A stretch of DNA of 64,000 bases from Loktanella sp. 5RATIMAR09 (GCF_001419985.1 NZ_LJAL01000003.1:372001-436000); one strand, 5' to 3'; counted from the first letter of the stretch, positions 18,648 through 28,805 are shown. Notes: generated from the sequence alone by a model not told the origin. Program-made: numbers and translations.

Positions 18648-19253
18648 TTACAGACCCTGCCCCGGTTTCACGTCTTTCAGTTCCATCGCCTTGGCCGGAT
18701 CACGGTACATCTGCTCCAGAATATTCTGACGCTTGATATCCACGCGGTGACGCAGTGTCAGAACAATCGCCCCGATCATCGCCACCAATAGGATCAAGCC
18801 CGAAAGCTGGAACAGCAGGATGTATTTGTCGTAGATCAGCAGACCCAGCGCACGGGTATTATCCAGATCACCCGCAGGTGCCGCGATGCGGCCTTCAACC
18901 CCATCGGCAAAACCCCAAACACCCAGCGCCAAGGCCAGCTGCATCAGGACGACCACACCGATCAGCAGCGCCAAAGGCAGGTATTTTGTCATTTCCGCCT
19001 TCAGTTCAGCGAAATCAATGTCGAGCATCATAACCACGAAAAGGAAAAGCACTGCGACAGCGCCCACGTAAACGATGATCAACAGCATCGCGACGAATTC
19101 CGCGCCCAAGGTCACGAACAGACCCGCAGAGGACAAAAACGCAAGGATCAGCCACAGGACCGAATGCACCGGATTGCGGCTCACCACGGTCATCAGACCA
19201 CCGGCAACGGTCGTCACGGCAAAGAGGTAAAATATGAACGCGAAGACGGTCAT
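18648..19253 (-). CDS. nuoJ: NADH-quinone oxidoreductase subunit J
   Basis: A 201-residue ND6 homologue with five membrane helices. The helix containing [28 protein letters not shown] shows the conserved Tyr/Gly-rich pi-bulge segment that moves during the catalytic cycle. It starts with ATG at 19253, overlapping the stop of the AhpD-like gene by four bases (ATGA). Confidence 0.97.
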   Translation of the reverse strand: MTVFAFIFYLFAVTTVAGGLMTVVSRNPVHSVLWLILAFLSSAGLFVTLGAEFVAMLLIIVYVGAVAVLFLFVVMMLDIDFAELKAEMTKYLPLALLIGVVVLMQLALALGVWGFADGVEGRIAAPAGDLDNTRALGLLIYDKYILLFQLSGLILLVAMIGAIVLTLRHRVDIKRQNILEQMYRDPAKAMELKDVKPGQGL

Positions 19254-19648
19254 GCGCTTTCGTCCTTTTCCAAAACTTCAGTGGCCAGTTCCATCGCTTT
19301 GGTCATGGCTGGCACGCCCGCGAACATGCCCATCTGAGCGATCACTTCGGCGATTTCCTGTTTCGTAGCGCCCGCCTCGACCAGATGGCGAACAGTCAGC
19401 CTGATTTGTGCCTCGGCCTGCGCACCCAGTACAGTCAAACCCGCAAGCGTCAGCATCAGCCGCGTTTTGGAGTCCAGCCCGTCAGGATTGATGCCCTTGC
19501 CAAAGAACATCTCCATGGTCTCTTTGGGCATCGTCGGCCACAGGTTTTCAAAGCCTTTGGGCGTAAAGGCGTCCAAGTCGACATTCATCGATTTGGCCCA
19601 GTCCCGGGACATTTTCATCATGGCTTCAAAGGGGTTCTGGTCGGTCAT
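19250..19648 (-). CDS. AhpD-like (carboxymuconolactone decarboxylase fold) protein without cysteines
   Basis: A 132-residue, mostly helical protein. Residues 58-125 ([20 protein letters not shown] through [18 protein letters not shown]) match the carboxymuconolactone-decarboxylase/AhpD fold. AhpD peroxidases use a CxxC pair; this protein has no Cys at all, so thiol peroxidase chemistry is excluded. It overlaps nuoI upstream and nuoJ downstream by four bases each, a strong sign of coupled expression with complex I. A structural or assembly role is possible but unproven. Confidence 0.85.
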   Translation of the reverse strand: MTDQNPFEAMMKMSRDWAKSMNVDLDAFTPKGFENLWPTMPKETMEMFFGKGINPDGLDSKTRLMLTLAGLTVLGAQAEAQIRLTVRHLVEAGATKQEIAEVIAQMGMFAGVPAMTKAMELATEVLEKDESA

Positions 19649-20139
19649 CTGTAGGGCGCATCCAGTTCAAGGTTGCGCGCAATCTCGGATTCCCAACGGT
19701 CGCCGTTCTCAAGCAGTTTGGCTTTGTCGTAATACAACTCTTCGCGTGTCTCGGTGCTGAATTCGAAATTCGGCCCCTCGACAATCGCATCAACCGGACA
19801 GGCCTCTTGGCAAAAACCACAGTAGATGCATTTGGTCATGTCGATGTCATAACGCGTCGTGCGGCGGCTGCCGTCATCGCGCGGCTCTGCGTCAATGGTG
19901 ATGGCTTGCGCAGGGCAAACGGCCTCGCACAGCTTGCACGCGATACAGCGCTCTTCACCGTTGGGATACCGGCGCAGCGCGTGTTCGCCGCGAAAACGAG
20001 GGGAAAGTGGCCCCTTTTCATGCGGATAGTTCAGCGTCGCCTTGGGCGAGAAGAAATACTTCATCCCCAGTTTGAAGCCGACCCAGAAGTCCTGCAGCAG
20101 AAAGTACTTTGCCGCGCGGGTGTAATCCATTTGCGTCAT
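19645..20139 (-). CDS. nuoI: NADH-quinone oxidoreductase subunit I
   Basis: A 164-residue peripheral-arm subunit carrying clusters N6a and N6b. Two 4Fe-4S motifs are complete: C65-C68-C71 with C75, and C104-C107-C110 with C114 (CIACKLC...CP and CIYCGFC...CP), each finishing with the Pro of the other cluster's loop. An amphipathic N-terminal helix anchors it near NuoH. It lies three bases from nuoH and overlaps the AhpD-like gene. Confidence 0.98.
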   Translation of the reverse strand: MTQMDYTRAAKYFLLQDFWVGFKLGMKYFFSPKATLNYPHEKGPLSPRFRGEHALRRYPNGEERCIACKLCEAVCPAQAITIDAEPRDDGSRRTTRYDIDMTKCIYCGFCQEACPVDAIVEGPNFEFSTETREELYYDKAKLLENGDRWESEIARNLELDAPYR

Positions 20140-20142
20140 TGA

Positions 20143-21183
20143 TTAAGCTCCCACTGCCCAGCGTGCCCAAAAGCCGCCGAGTACTTCGAATTTTGCAAGG
20201 AACGACACCAGCACGACCCAGCCCAGCGACAACGGCAGGAAGACCTTCCAGCCAATGCGCATCAGTTGGTCATAGCGGTAGCGCGGGGTGATGGCCTTGA
20301 CCATCGCGAACATGAAGAAACACATCGCCATCTTCAGCACCATCCAGAAGACGCCATCCGGCAGGAACGGCACAGGCGACAGCCAGCCACCAAAGAACAG
20401 CAATGAGATCAGCGCGCACATCAGCACGACCGCCATCAATTCACCGATCATGAACAGCAGGAACGGCGTGGAGGAATATTCCACCTGATAGCCCGCCACC
20501 AGTTCTGATTCCGCCTCTGGCAAATCGAACGGCGGGCGGTTTGTTTCCGCCAAGGCGCTGATGAAGAAGAGGAACAACATCGGGAAATGCGCGACCCAGA
20601 ACCAGTTGAACAGGCCCGCGTTACCGTCTTGGGCCGCAACAATATCGCCAAAGTTCATCGACCCTGCCGAGATGATCACACCCACGATGATCAAACCGAT
20701 GGAGACCTCATAGGAAATCATCTGTGCGGCAGAGCGCAGTGAACCAAGAAACGGATACTTCGAGTTGGAGGCCCAACCGCCCATGATCACGCCGTAAACC
20801 TCAAGCGAGCCGATGGCGAAGATATAAAGGATGGCCACGTTGATATCGGCCAGCACCCAGCCGTCGTTGAATGGGATCACAGACCACGCAACCACCGACA
20901 GAACAAACGCGATCAGCGGTGCGAGGAAAAAGACGAATTTATCCGCGCCCGCAGGGACCACGATTTCCTTGACGATGTATTTCAGGAAGTCGGCAAAAGA
21001 CTGCAACAAGCCGAACGGGCCTACAATGTTTGGGCCTTTGCGCATCTGAACGGCCGCCCAGACCTTGCGGTCGGCGTACATCAGAAACGCAAGTGCGACC
21101 AGAAGCGGCACGAGCACCAGCAAACACTGCCCCAAGATCACAAGGACAATGCCAAGGTTGGTGTTGGTAAAGAATTCAACCAT
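20143..21183 (-). CDS. nuoH: NADH-quinone oxidoreductase subunit H
   Basis: A 346-residue membrane subunit (ND1 homologue) that helps form the quinone site. About eight membrane helices are visible. The conserved loop with [20 protein letters not shown] near residues 42-61 and the Glu-rich quinone-site loop [21 protein letters not shown] near 215-235 are both present. It follows nuoG by 11 bases. Confidence 0.98.
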   Translation of the reverse strand: MVEFFTNTNLGIVLVILGQCLLVLVPLLVALAFLMYADRKVWAAVQMRKGPNIVGPFGLLQSFADFLKYIVKEIVVPAGADKFVFFLAPLIAFVLSVVAWSVIPFNDGWVLADINVAILYIFAIGSLEVYGVIMGGWASNSKYPFLGSLRSAAQMISYEVSIGLIIVGVIISAGSMNFGDIVAAQDGNAGLFNWFWVAHFPMLFLFFISALAETNRPPFDLPEAESELVAGYQVEYSSTPFLLFMIGELMAVVLMCALISLLFFGGWLSPVPFLPDGVFWMVLKMAMCFFMFAMVKAITPRYRYDQLMRIGWKVFLPLSLGWVVLVSFLAKFEVLGGFWARWAVGA

Positions 21184-21194
21184 TGTCGTCGTCC

Positions 21195-23213
21195 TTATTC
21201 TGCGGCAAGTGGCGCAGATTTCCGTGCCTTCGCGTTCGCGCTCAGCTCTGCCATCAGGGTTGATGCGCGGGCAATCGGGTTTGTCAGATAGAAATCGGTC
21301 ACCGCATTGCGGAAGTCAGCCGATCCGGGCTTTTTGACCGGCAGCGCAGACCATTCATTCTCTGCCACTTCATCAATGTCACCCAAATGCGGGTGCGCCG
21401 CCACAATCGCCTGACGCAGTTGCGCCATGCTGTCGAACGGCAATGTGGCATCCAGTTCTGCTGACAGCGCCCGCAGGATCGCCCAGTTTTCCTTGGCTTG
21501 CCCTGGCGGGAAGCTGGCGCGCAATGCCAGTTGCGGGCGGCCTTCGGTGTTGACAAACAACCCGTTCTCTTCGGTATAGGCGGCGGCGGGCAGGATGATA
21601 TCGGCGCGGTGCGCACCACGGTCGCCATGGCTACCCTGATAGATCACAAAGGCACCCGGTTTGACCTCGACTTCGTCTGCGCCAAGGTTGTAGATCACTT
21701 CGGCCCCATCCAGCGCGGCCTCAAGACCGCCTTCGGTTGCTGCACCCACATCCATCGCACCAACGCGGCCAGCCGCAGTGTGCAGGATCATCAACTTGCC
21801 ACCCATGGCGTCGGCCGCTTTCATCGCCTGGCTCAGGACAGCTTCGCCATCAACCTCGTTCAAGGCACCCTGGCCGACAATCACGATGCTGCTTTTATCT
21901 TTCTTTTCACTGTGATCGGCGGCAGCAAAAGCAACCAGATCATCACGCCCTGAACCAATCTGTTCCACATCAAAGGTCAGGTCATCGTTGGTGCCGATCC
22001 GTGCAACATTGGCACCACGCGACCACGCCTTGCGGATGCGTGCATTCAGCACCGGCGCTTCCTCGCGCGGGTTAGTACCGACCAGCAGGATCATGTCGGC
22101 GCTATCAATGTCTTCGATAGCAGCGGTACCCACATATCCAGAGCGGTTCCCAACAGGCAGTTTCGCGCCATCGGTGCGGCACTCGACACGGCCACCCTGC
22201 CCTTCGATCAATTGCTTGAGCGCAAATGCGGCCTCAACGGGCGCCAGATCACCGACCAGACCGGCAAGTTTCTTGCCCTTCATCGCGGCAGCGGCGGCAG
22301 AAAGCGCCTCAGGCCAGCTTGCTTTGCGCAGCTTGCCCTCTTCGCGGATGTAAGGTGTGTCCAGCCGCTGACGACGCAGACCATCCCAAACAAAACGCGT
22401 CTTGTCGGAAATCCACTCTTCGTTCACGCCGTCATGGTTGCGTGGCAAAAAGCGCATGACTTCGCGGCCTTTGGTATCCACACGGATGCTGGACCCCAGC
22501 GCGTCCATCACATCAATTGATTCGGTCTTTGTCAGCTCCCACGGGCGGGCGGTAAAGGCGTAGGGCTTCGACACCAGCGCACCGACGGGGCACAAATCAA
22601 TGATATTGCCCTGCATATTCGAATCGAGCGTTTCACCCAGATAGCTGGTGATCTCGGCATCCTCGCCACGTCCTGTCTGGCCCATCTGGTGAATACCCGC
22701 GACCTCGGTCGTGAAGCGCACACAGCGGGTGCAGGAAATACAGCGGGTCATATGCGTTTCGACCAACGGTCCAAGGTCCAGATCCTCGGTGGCCCGCTTG
22801 GGTTCGCGAAAACGGCTGAAATCAACACCGTAAGCCATTGCCTGATCCTGAAGATCACATTCACCGCCCTGATCGCAGATCGGGCAATCCAGCGGGTGAT
22901 TGATCAGCAGAAACTCCATCACGCCTTCGCGGGCCTTCTTGACCATGGGCGAGTTGGTTTTGACAACTGGCGGCTGGCCCTCCGGTCCGGGGCGCAAATC
23001 CTTGACCTGCATAGCACAGGATGCGGCGGGTTTCGGCGGGCCGCCCACAACCTCGACCAGACACATCCGGCAGTTACCCGCAATGGAAAGCCGCTCATGA
23101 TAGCAGAAACGCGGGATTTCGATCCCCGCCTCTTCACAGGCCTGTATCAGGGTCATAGCCCCGTCAACTTCGACCTCATTTCCATCAATGATGACTTTGC
23201 GCAGATCAGACAT
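21195..23213 (-). CDS. nuoG: NADH-quinone oxidoreductase subunit G
   Basis: A 672-residue iron-sulfur subunit at the base of the NADH arm. The N-terminal 2Fe-2S motif uses C37, C48, C51 and C66; the HxxxCxxC cluster and 4Fe-4S cysteines ([23 protein letters not shown]) follow; the rest is a molybdopterin-oxidoreductase-like domain without cofactor. The ATG at 23213 has TAGGA before it, and an upstream ATG at 23237 would add eight unrelated residues. It begins the second half of the nuo genes after a 138-base gap. Confidence 0.98.
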   Translation of the reverse strand: MSDLRKVIIDGNEVEVDGAMTLIQACEEAGIEIPRFCYHERLSIAGNCRMCLVEVVGGPPKPAASCAMQVKDLRPGPEGQPPVVKTNSPMVKKAREGVMEFLLINHPLDCPICDQGGECDLQDQAMAYGVDFSRFREPKRATEDLDLGPLVETHMTRCISCTRCVRFTTEVAGIHQMGQTGRGEDAEITSYLGETLDSNMQGNIIDLCPVGALVSKPYAFTARPWELTKTESIDVMDALGSSIRVDTKGREVMRFLPRNHDGVNEEWISDKTRFVWDGLRRQRLDTPYIREEGKLRKASWPEALSAAAAAMKGKKLAGLVGDLAPVEAAFALKQLIEGQGGRVECRTDGAKLPVGNRSGYVGTAAIEDIDSADMILLVGTNPREEAPVLNARIRKAWSRGANVARIGTNDDLTFDVEQIGSGRDDLVAFAAADHSEKKDKSSIVIVGQGALNEVDGEAVLSQAMKAADAMGGKLMILHTAAGRVGAMDVGAATEGGLEAALDGAEVIYNLGADEVEVKPGAFVIYQGSHGDRGAHRADIILPAAAYTEENGLFVNTEGRPQLALRASFPPGQAKENWAILRALSAELDATLPFDSMAQLRQAIVAAHPHLGDIDEVAENEWSALPVKKPGSADFRNAVTDFYLTNPIARASTLMAELSANAKARKSAPLAAE

Positions 23214-23351
23214 GGCGTGTCCTATGTGTTCCCTCATGCGCCTTTGGCCGCAGGGGACAAAGCGCGTTGCCCCGCGTTCTAACGCGACAGGCCACGCGAT
23301 GCCAGTCAGATTGACAAAAAAACGATCACTTTTCGCACTTGCAGCAAAGTC

Positions 23352-23756
23352 TTAGCGCAAGAGCCACCCAACACGCGTATTTGCAGCGATTTGCGCGCGG
23401 CCTACAGTGCAATAACTCTCGGGATCACCCGCGACGACACCAAGACTGGCCAACTGCGCACGGGCAATGCCCTCAAGTCGGTCTTTTTCCGCGTCGTCAT
23501 TGATGTAGGCATCAATCTCTTCGTCAGAATAGCCAAGGCTGCTGGCGTGGCTGCGCAAGGATTGCAGGTAGCCAAACCCGCGAAACAGGCGCGCGCGAAT
23601 GCTGTCGCATTGTTCAGAAATCTCATAGGCCATGCCGACAAAGATGATCCCGTCGCGCACCTTCGACACGTCCTTTAGCGCAGTCTGCGCCGACAGGTTT
23701 CCCGCAGACATGACCGTCGCAAACGCCATGACGGCACCAAGAGCCAGTTTCTTCAT
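23352..23756 (-). CDS. Exported small protein, DUF5333-like
   Basis: A 134-residue protein with a signal peptide (MKKLALGAVMAFATVMSAGNLSAQ). The mature part is helical with two Cys (in SEQCDS and SYCTVG), probably disulfide-linked in the periplasm. I place it in the DUF5333 type found near nuo genes of Rhodobacterales; the assignment is from memory of the pattern. The ATG at 23756 follows AGAGGAG. It lies upstream of nuoG on the same strand. Its layout (helix with Cys, variable middle, LASLGV...YC..G...I) resembles the lipoprotein at 24511-24912. Confidence 0.75.
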   Translation of the reverse strand: MKKLALGAVMAFATVMSAGNLSAQTALKDVSKVRDGIIFVGMAYEISEQCDSIRARLFRGFGYLQSLRSHASSLGYSDEEIDAYINDDAEKDRLEGIARAQLASLGVVAGDPESYCTVGRAQIAANTRVGWLLR

Positions 23757-23781
23757 TGTCGATCTCCTCTGCGAAAGCAAA

Positions 23782-23800
23782 TGCATCGCTTTGTGATGCA
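23782..23800. promoter_or_regulatory. Inverted repeat upstream of the DUF5333-like gene
   Basis: TGCATC, 7 bases, GATGCA: a perfect 6-base palindrome 26 bases upstream of the start at 23756. It may be an operator or 5' UTR hairpin at the head of the nuoG half of the cluster. The 168-base gap 23757-23924 holds no gene. Confidence 0.3.
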
Positions 23801-23924
23801 GTACAGATCATCTTTCGGCACAGGTTATTCAATATCAGGGGGATGACATCGGAATATTCATGCCTGTCGAAGACTGTGGATTAGGTTTAAGCTGTTGGTA
23901 TAATTCGCTTTTATAAAATCTGGA

Positions 23925-24377
23925 TCACAGTGAACGATTGGCGCGCAGCCAGTCCCAACCAAAGGCCGCTTCGCTATCACCGTGCTCTTGGCGCTGTCGG
24001 AGCTTGACCATCGCCTCATCCAGGGTGGGCTGTGTGCCCTCAGGCACCCACCACATCACGAAATGCATCTGGACCAGTGTTTCAAACCATTCCTTGCTAC
24101 GGTTCATGAATTTGGCGTGCACGGTATCAAAAACATAGGTCTGCAATTGTTCTGGCGTTTCCCAGACCGACAGGTTGGCAACAAATTGCGGATCGCCGTC
24201 CAGATGTGCCTCGGTATTGCCGCGGCCCGGCTCGCCCGAGCCTTCCATCATCCACACAAACCCCGGCATGCGTTTGCCCAACCCGTTGACCAGATCAAGG
24301 TTGTTCATAAACTCGGCCACGCGCGGATCATCAGTGGGGGCCAACAGCCGCCCGATGTTCAATTCTGCTAGGTGCAT
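23925..24377 (-). CDS. DUF3291-type protein
   Basis: A 150-residue cytoplasmic protein with no signal peptide. The pattern MHLAELNIGRL..P.DDPRVAEFMNNLD...PGFVW and the later NLSVWETPEQLQTYVF...H..FM matches the DUF3291 family, a ferredoxin-like fold related to small monooxygenase-like proteins. No catalytic role is established from the sequence. It lies between the terminator at 24456-24479 and the DUF5333-like gene, so it may begin its own transcript. Confidence 0.8.
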   Translation of the reverse strand: MHLAELNIGRLLAPTDDPRVAEFMNNLDLVNGLGKRMPGFVWMMEGSGEPGRGNTEAHLDGDPQFVANLSVWETPEQLQTYVFDTVHAKFMNRSKEWFETLVQMHFVMWWVPEGTQPTLDEAMVKLRQRQEHGDSEAAFGWDWLRANRSL

Positions 24378-24397
24378 AGGGTGTTCCTTTTAACAAA

Positions 24398-24419
24398 GGT
24401 GGGCTGCACTCCACCCTAC
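24398..24419. repeat. GGTGG...CCACCCTAC palindrome
   Basis: A hairpin with 5-base arms and a CCCTAC tail, 20 bases upstream of the DUF3291 start. It belongs to the same loose family as the copies at 59303 and 59368 (GTGGG stems with CCCTAC tails). Confidence 0.5.
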
Positions 24420-24455
24420 ATGATCGCCATCACCGAACCGAGGATAGACGCAAAA

Positions 24456-24479
24456 GGGGCCGCACCATGGTGCGACCCC
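24456..24479 (-). terminator. Intrinsic terminator downstream of the nuoF-lipoprotein genes
   Basis: On the minus strand a 10-base stem (GGGGTCGCAC / GTGCGGCCCC, one wobble pair) with CATG loop is followed by TTTTGCG. It lies 32 bases after the stop of the lipoprotein at 24511. It would stop or attenuate transcription from nuoA-F before nuoG. Confidence 0.7.
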
Positions 24480-24510
24480 GTTCAAATGCAATCGTAAGAA
24501 GCCGCAAAAA

Positions 24511-24912
24511 TCAGACGGGCAGGAGCAGCGCGCTTATGGCCGAGCCTTCCAGAACTTCCGCATCACCAGCCGCACACAGATCATCCGATGTAAGATCCAC
24601 ACCGTGCTTGACCTCGAAACTGCGCTGGCTGACGTCGGTTTCCAATTCGATACCAGCGCGCTGGCTGTTGGCAGACAATGATCCGCGGCCCACCTCGTTG
24701 CGGGCTTCGTTCAGCGCGGAATCCAGCGCCGCGTCATAGCTGTAACGCGCACAGTTCTGTGCAATCCGGTTGGCTAGCGTCAGGTTTGCATAATACTGCG
24801 GCGTCGAAAGGTTAAACAGCTTTTGCGCCGCCGGATCATCCAGAGACCGCCCACCAGTTGCACAAGCAGCCAGCGCCAAAGCCGCACCAAGCATCAATCC
24901 ACGTGTCATCAT
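24511..24912 (-). CDS. Small lipoprotein coupled to nuoF
   Basis: A 133-residue protein with lipoprotein signal [17 protein letters not shown] (lipobox LAAC). The mature part is helical, with Cys in IAQNCARY and DDLCAAGD. The ATG at 24912 overlaps the nuoF stop by four bases (ATGA), so translation is coupled to nuoF; an upstream frame extension inside nuoF was rejected. It shows weak resemblance to the DUF5333-like protein at 23352. Function unknown. Confidence 0.8.
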   Translation of the reverse strand: MMTRGLMLGAALALAACATGGRSLDDPAAQKLFNLSTPQYYANLTLANRIAQNCARYSYDAALDSALNEARNEVGRGSLSANSQRAGIELETDVSQRSFEVKHGVDLTSDDLCAAGDAEVLEGSAISALLLPV

Positions 24913-26195
24913 TCTGCTGCCATCCCTGCCATGCGTTTGTCTTTGATCCGGTCCTCGATCTCGTCCCGGAAATTCTTGATCAAGCCTTGGATCGGCCACG
25001 CGGCCGCATCACCCAGCGCACAAATGGTATGCCCTTCGACCTGCTTTGTCACGTCGAGCAGCATGTCGATCTCTTCAACGCTGGCGTTGCCTTCGACCAG
25101 ACGCGCCATCACGCGCATCATCCAGCCCGTGCCTTCGCGGCATGGCGTGCACTGGCCACAGCTTTCATGCTTGTAGAATTTGGACAACCGCCAGATCGCT
25201 TTGATCATATCGGTGGAATTATCCATCACGATCACCGCCGCCGTGCCAAGGGACGATCCCTTTTCCTTCAGCGCATCGAAATCCATCACCGCATCGCGCA
25301 TGTTTTCACCGCGCACACATGGCACGGACGACCCGCCGGGGATCACGGCCTTGAGGTTGTCCCAGCCGCCACGAATACCGCCGCAGTGTTTTTCGATCAG
25401 CTCCTCGAAAGGAATCGACATTTCCTCTTCGACGACACAGGGGTTGTTCACATGCCCCGAAATCGCAAAGAGCTTGGTGCCCGCGTTGTTCGGGCGGCCC
25501 ATGCCAGCGAACCAGCCACCACCACGGCGCAGGATCGTTGGCACAACGGCAATGGATTCCACATTGTTCACAGTCGTCGGGCAGCCATAAAGACCGGCAC
25601 CCGCAGGGAACGGCGGCTTCATACGCGGCATGCCCTTTTTGCCCTCAAGGCTTTCCAGCAGCGCTGTTTCTTCGCCGCAGATATAAGCACCGGCACCGTG
25701 GGTCAGGTAGATTTCAAAATCCCAACCGGATTTGGCGGCGTTCTTGCCCACCAGACCGGCGGCATAACATTCGTCAATCGCCGCCTGCAGCGCCTCTTTC
25801 TCGCGGATGTATTCGCCGCGAATATAAATATAGCAGGCATTCGCGTTCATCGCGAAAGACGCGATCAGACAGCCTTCAACCAGCGTATGCGGATCGTGGC
25901 GCATGATTTCGCGGTCTTTGCATGTGCCGGGCTCGGATTCGTCGGCGTTCACGACCAGATAGGCAGGACGGCCATCGCTTTCCTTGGGCATGAAGGACCA
26001 TTTCAGGCCGGTGGGAAAACCCGCCCCGCCCCGGCCCCGCAGACCCGAGGCCTTCATTTCATTGATGATCCAGTCACGGCCCTTTTTGATGATATCAGCG
26101 GTGCCATCCCAATGGCCCCTCGCCTGCGCGCCTTTCAGCGTGCGGTCATGCATCCCGTAAAGGTTGGTGAAAATCCGGTTCTCATCTTTGAGCAT
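24909..26195 (-). CDS. nuoF: NADH-quinone oxidoreductase subunit F
   Basis: A 428-residue flavoprotein subunit, where NADH is oxidised by FMN at the tip of the peripheral arm. The Gly-rich loop [13 protein letters not shown] (54-66) binds FMN/NADH. The N3 4Fe-4S cluster motif [11 protein letters not shown] lies in the C-terminal third. It starts at ATG 26195, which touches the stop of the 76-residue membrane protein gene. Confidence 0.98.
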   Translation of the reverse strand: MLKDENRIFTNLYGMHDRTLKGAQARGHWDGTADIIKKGRDWIINEMKASGLRGRGGAGFPTGLKWSFMPKESDGRPAYLVVNADESEPGTCKDREIMRHDPHTLVEGCLIASFAMNANACYIYIRGEYIREKEALQAAIDECYAAGLVGKNAAKSGWDFEIYLTHGAGAYICGEETALLESLEGKKGMPRMKPPFPAGAGLYGCPTTVNNVESIAVVPTILRRGGGWFAGMGRPNNAGTKLFAISGHVNNPCVVEEEMSIPFEELIEKHCGGIRGGWDNLKAVIPGGSSVPCVRGENMRDAVMDFDALKEKGSSLGTAAVIVMDNSTDMIKAIWRLSKFYKHESCGQCTPCREGTGWMMRVMARLVEGNASVEEIDMLLDVTKQVEGHTICALGDAAAWPIQGLIKNFRDEIEDRIKDKRMAGMAAE

Positions 26196-26425
26196 CAGCT
26201 ATCGCCCTTGTCTTTTTGGCGCGCACGCCAGAGTTGGTAGGTCTGCCACAGGGCAAACCCGAAACCGGCGAGCGCTGCAAGATCAAAAAGCGCCCGCACG
26301 CGGTTCGGCCAGTCATATTCTGCGCCAATCAGATTGGCCAAGACCCACAAAGCACCTGTTGCCGCGACAATCAACGCGACGCGTTGTCCCGCGCGGCTTT
26401 CAGAGGTGTTTCCGTGTTGTGCCAT
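26195..26425 (-). CDS. Small membrane protein, DUF5337-like
   Basis: A 76-residue protein with two hydrophobic helices ([19 protein letters not shown] and [20 protein letters not shown]) and a charged C-terminus. It fits the small DUF5337-type proteins seen in Rhodobacterales nuo clusters; that naming is from memory. Its stop overlaps the nuoF start by one base. Function unknown; a membrane-arm assembly role is only inference. Confidence 0.75.
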   Translation of the reverse strand: MAQHGNTSESRAGQRVALIVAATGALWVLANLIGAEYDWPNRVRALFDLAALAGFGFALWQTYQLWRARQKDKGDS

Positions 26426-26440
26426 GGGTCTGTCGCAGCC

Positions 26441-27061
26441 TTAGTAAACGCCGCCTTTGTCGACTTTCTTGGAAAACGCGGTTTCGCCGCCTGCGGCAAG
26501 CGTTTTCGCCTGTGCGACCCAGTTATCACGCGTCGCGCGGCCTTTGAAACCTTCCAGATTGTCATCGATCCAGGCTTGTTCTTTCGGGCCCCATGCCGCG
26601 ATCTGGTAAAAGTGGAAAATGCCCATACCATGCAGGGTTTTCTCTAGCTTTGGACCAACGCCTTTGATCTGCTTGAGATCATCCGGCCCGCCATCACGTG
26701 CGGCACTTAGGAACTCTGGCGCGTCACCAGCCGAAGGCGCTGGCGCTTCTGCGACAGGTGCGGGTGCTGCCGGCTTTGCGGCAGGTGCCGGTGCCGGTGC
26801 AGCGGCAGGTGTCGGAGCCGGTGCTGGCGCAGCAACAGGCGCCGCCTTTGCAACCGGTAACGCGGACTGGTTAGGGCCGGGCGCGGGGGCGCGCCAGCCG
26901 ATCGCCAGCGCGATCGCAGCAATTACACCAATGACGCCACCTATAAAGGCCGACCCAAACAACCCGTAATCATAAAGAACAAATGCGACACCCGCTGCAA
27001 TGATGGCAAACAAAGCGGCTACGGCAATAATGCCCTGACTGATCGGTGCAGTATCTTTCAT
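26441..27061 (-). CDS. Membrane-anchored helix-hairpin-helix (H3TH) protein
   Basis: A 206-residue protein in three parts: two membrane helices (about 10-30 and 36-55), an Ala/Pro linker (58-115) and a C-terminal helix-hairpin-helix module (122-190) with GVGPKLEKTL at 134-143. The module is the one annotated in databases as predicted 5' DNA nuclease-like, but the nuclease core itself is absent. Its sequence is closely similar to the C-terminal module of NuoE, encoded immediately upstream (DDLK.I.GVGPKLE, FKGR..RDNW.AQA). It sits between nuoE and nuoF. DNA binding is not expected for a membrane-tethered protein unless it faces the cytoplasm; a docking role is equally possible. Confidence 0.85.
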   Translation of the reverse strand: MKDTAPISQGIIAVAALFAIIAAGVAFVLYDYGLFGSAFIGGVIGVIAAIALAIGWRAPAPGPNQSALPVAKAAPVAAPAPAPTPAAAPAPAPAAKPAAPAPVAEAPAPSAGDAPEFLSAARDGGPDDLKQIKGVGPKLEKTLHGMGIFHFYQIAAWGPKEQAWIDDNLEGFKGRATRDNWVAQAKTLAAGGETAFSKKVDKGGVY

Positions 27062-27251
27062 GGTCTTCTCTCTCCCTCAGGTGGCCGGTGTGGCGGCCTT
27101 GCAGATAGAGCGCCAATCGCCTGTGCCAAACTGACGCAAGCGCACGCTCTGGGATATCTCTACCCGAATATTTGCCTTTCGGTAAAGAAATACCGCAAAA
27201 GGCCTCATTATCGGGCAGGGCAAGACCGGAAAACGCCCAATGGCTGTGCGT

Positions 27252-28367
27252 TTACTTACCCTTGGCCAAGTCCGCAGCCTGCGCCATCCAGTTGTCGCGC
27301 GCGATGCGGCCTTTGAATTTCAAACGGCTGTCGACCCAAGCGATTTCTGCATCGGTCCATTTTGCGATCTGGTCAAAGTGCCAAAACCCCAGTTCGTTCA
27401 GCACCTGTTCCAGCTTCGGGCCAACACCGCTGATCTTTTTAAGATCATCCGCTTTCCCGTCACGCGGGGCGGTCAGTGTTTCTGGCGCGCTGCCAGCATC
27501 GTCATCGGCAAGATCCGGATTCGGGTTGGATTTTCCGGTCGGCTTCGCCTTGGACTTCGCAACGGCCTCCTGCTTTGTCATGCCAGTCTGATCGACAGGC
27601 TTGTCAGCCGCAGGTTTTGCCACTTTCGCCTTTGTTTTTGGCGCTGTGACTTTCTGGCCGTCTTTCACCCAGGGTGTCAGCAAAGGCACTTCGGTGCCGT
27701 CGATCCGTTTGACGGTATCGCCGATATCGGTCGCCAGCTGCACACTTGCGTTATATTTGGTCTTGCCGCTGTCGTAGTCCTTAAGGCTGGTGAGGCCTTT
27801 CAGGGGCTCGGCGGCAAAACGCCCGTTCTGCGGGCCGGGTGTCGGCACACGACCGGCGGCAAGTTCGTCGATGATTTCGCGCAGACGCTCGGCGGTCAGG
27901 TCTTCGTAATAGTCCTTGCCGATCTGGGCCATCGGCGCGTTGGCACAAGATCCAAGGCACTCGACCTCTTCCCAAGAGAATTTACCATCAGCCGAGAGTT
28001 CGTGGGGCTTGTCCGCGATCTTGTCCTGACACACGCCAATCAGATCTTCTGCACCGCAGATCATGCACGACAGCGTGCCGCAGACCTGAATATGTGCCAC
28101 GGCGCCGACGGGCTGTAGCTGGAACATGAAGTAGAAAGACGCGACTTCGAACGCGCGGATGAAGGCCATATCCAGCATATTCGCGACATGTTCGATCGCG
28201 GGGCGTGACAGCCAACCTTCCTGTTCCTGCGCGCGCCACAGGATCGGAATAATCGCCGAGGCCTGACGGCCTTCTGGGAACTTCTTGATCTGTGCTTCGG
28301 CCCATTTCTGGTTCTCGGGCGTGAAGGCGAATGTCTCGGGCTGGTCATGATAAAGGCGGCGTAGCAT
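27252..28367 (-). CDS. nuoE: NADH-quinone oxidoreductase subunit E with C-terminal H3TH extension
   Basis: A 371-residue protein. Residues 1-170 are a thioredoxin-fold NuoE with 2Fe-2S cluster N1a ligands C96, C101, C137 and C141. Residues 175-300 are a polar Lys/Pro/Ala linker, and 305-370 form a helix-hairpin-helix module with [10 protein letters not shown] (314-323). Minimal NuoE is about 160-240 residues, so this is an extended form. The ATG at 28367 gives the usual MLRRL start; the open extension to 28409 was not used. A 190-base gap separates it from the downstream H3TH gene, where I see no gene. Confidence 0.96.
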   Translation of the reverse strand: MLRRLYHDQPETFAFTPENQKWAEAQIKKFPEGRQASAIIPILWRAQEQEGWLSRPAIEHVANMLDMAFIRAFEVASFYFMFQLQPVGAVAHIQVCGTLSCMICGAEDLIGVCQDKIADKPHELSADGKFSWEEVECLGSCANAPMAQIGKDYYEDLTAERLREIIDELAAGRVPTPGPQNGRFAAEPLKGLTSLKDYDSGKTKYNASVQLATDIGDTVKRIDGTEVPLLTPWVKDGQKVTAPKTKAKVAKPAADKPVDQTGMTKQEAVAKSKAKPTGKSNPNPDLADDDAGSAPETLTAPRDGKADDLKKISGVGPKLEQVLNELGFWHFDQIAKWTDAEIAWVDSRLKFKGRIARDNWMAQAADLAKGK

Positions 28368-28463
28368 CAGGTATTTCCGGTCACATCGTTGCGGTGAAAC
28401 AGGTTTCACCGGATTTCCATTGATCCCCTAACATACCGGGCGGTCCCGGCAAGGGATTTGTCT

Positions 28464-28778
28464 TCAGGCGCAGACACCCGTGGTCAGACGAAAGGCCTGA
28501 CCATCAATTGCACCCTGCCCGTCTGCACGCAATTCGGTCATCACGCGGGCCAGATCTTCACGCGACAGCACGGCGTCGGCCATAATCAGATCTGTGTTGG
28601 CGCTGGTCAGGGCACATCCGTTTGCTTCAACACTGCTGACAAAGCGCGCTTTTGCCGATTGTGGCACGGCGGCGGCTTCCGGCTCTTGCGCTGCGGGTGG
28701 TACAGGCAACGGTATAATGATCGGCACGGCGCAGGCTGTCGCCCCTAAAAATGCCGCAAGTGTCAGATAACGCTTCAT
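28464..28778 (-). CDS. Small lipoprotein-like exported protein
   Basis: A 104-residue protein with signal MKRYLTLAAFLGATACA (Cys at 16 in a lipobox-like ATAC), then a Pro-rich hydrophobic stretch (PIIIPLPVPP) and a C-terminal domain with two Cys. I do not recognise the family. It lies between nuoD and nuoE on the same strand. Function unknown. Confidence 0.65.
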   Translation of the reverse strand: MKRYLTLAAFLGATACAVPIIIPLPVPPAAQEPEAAAVPQSAKARFVSSVEANGCALTSANTDLIMADAVLSREDLARVMTELRADGQGAIDGQAFRLTTGVCA

Positions 28779-28805
28779 ATCTTGGTTCCTTGATCAGGGC
28801 CGGCG

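Noticed and set aside
24858-26240. 460-codon plus-strand frame over nuoF
   Set aside because: Antisense shadow of nuoF, which has all its FMN and Fe-S motifs.
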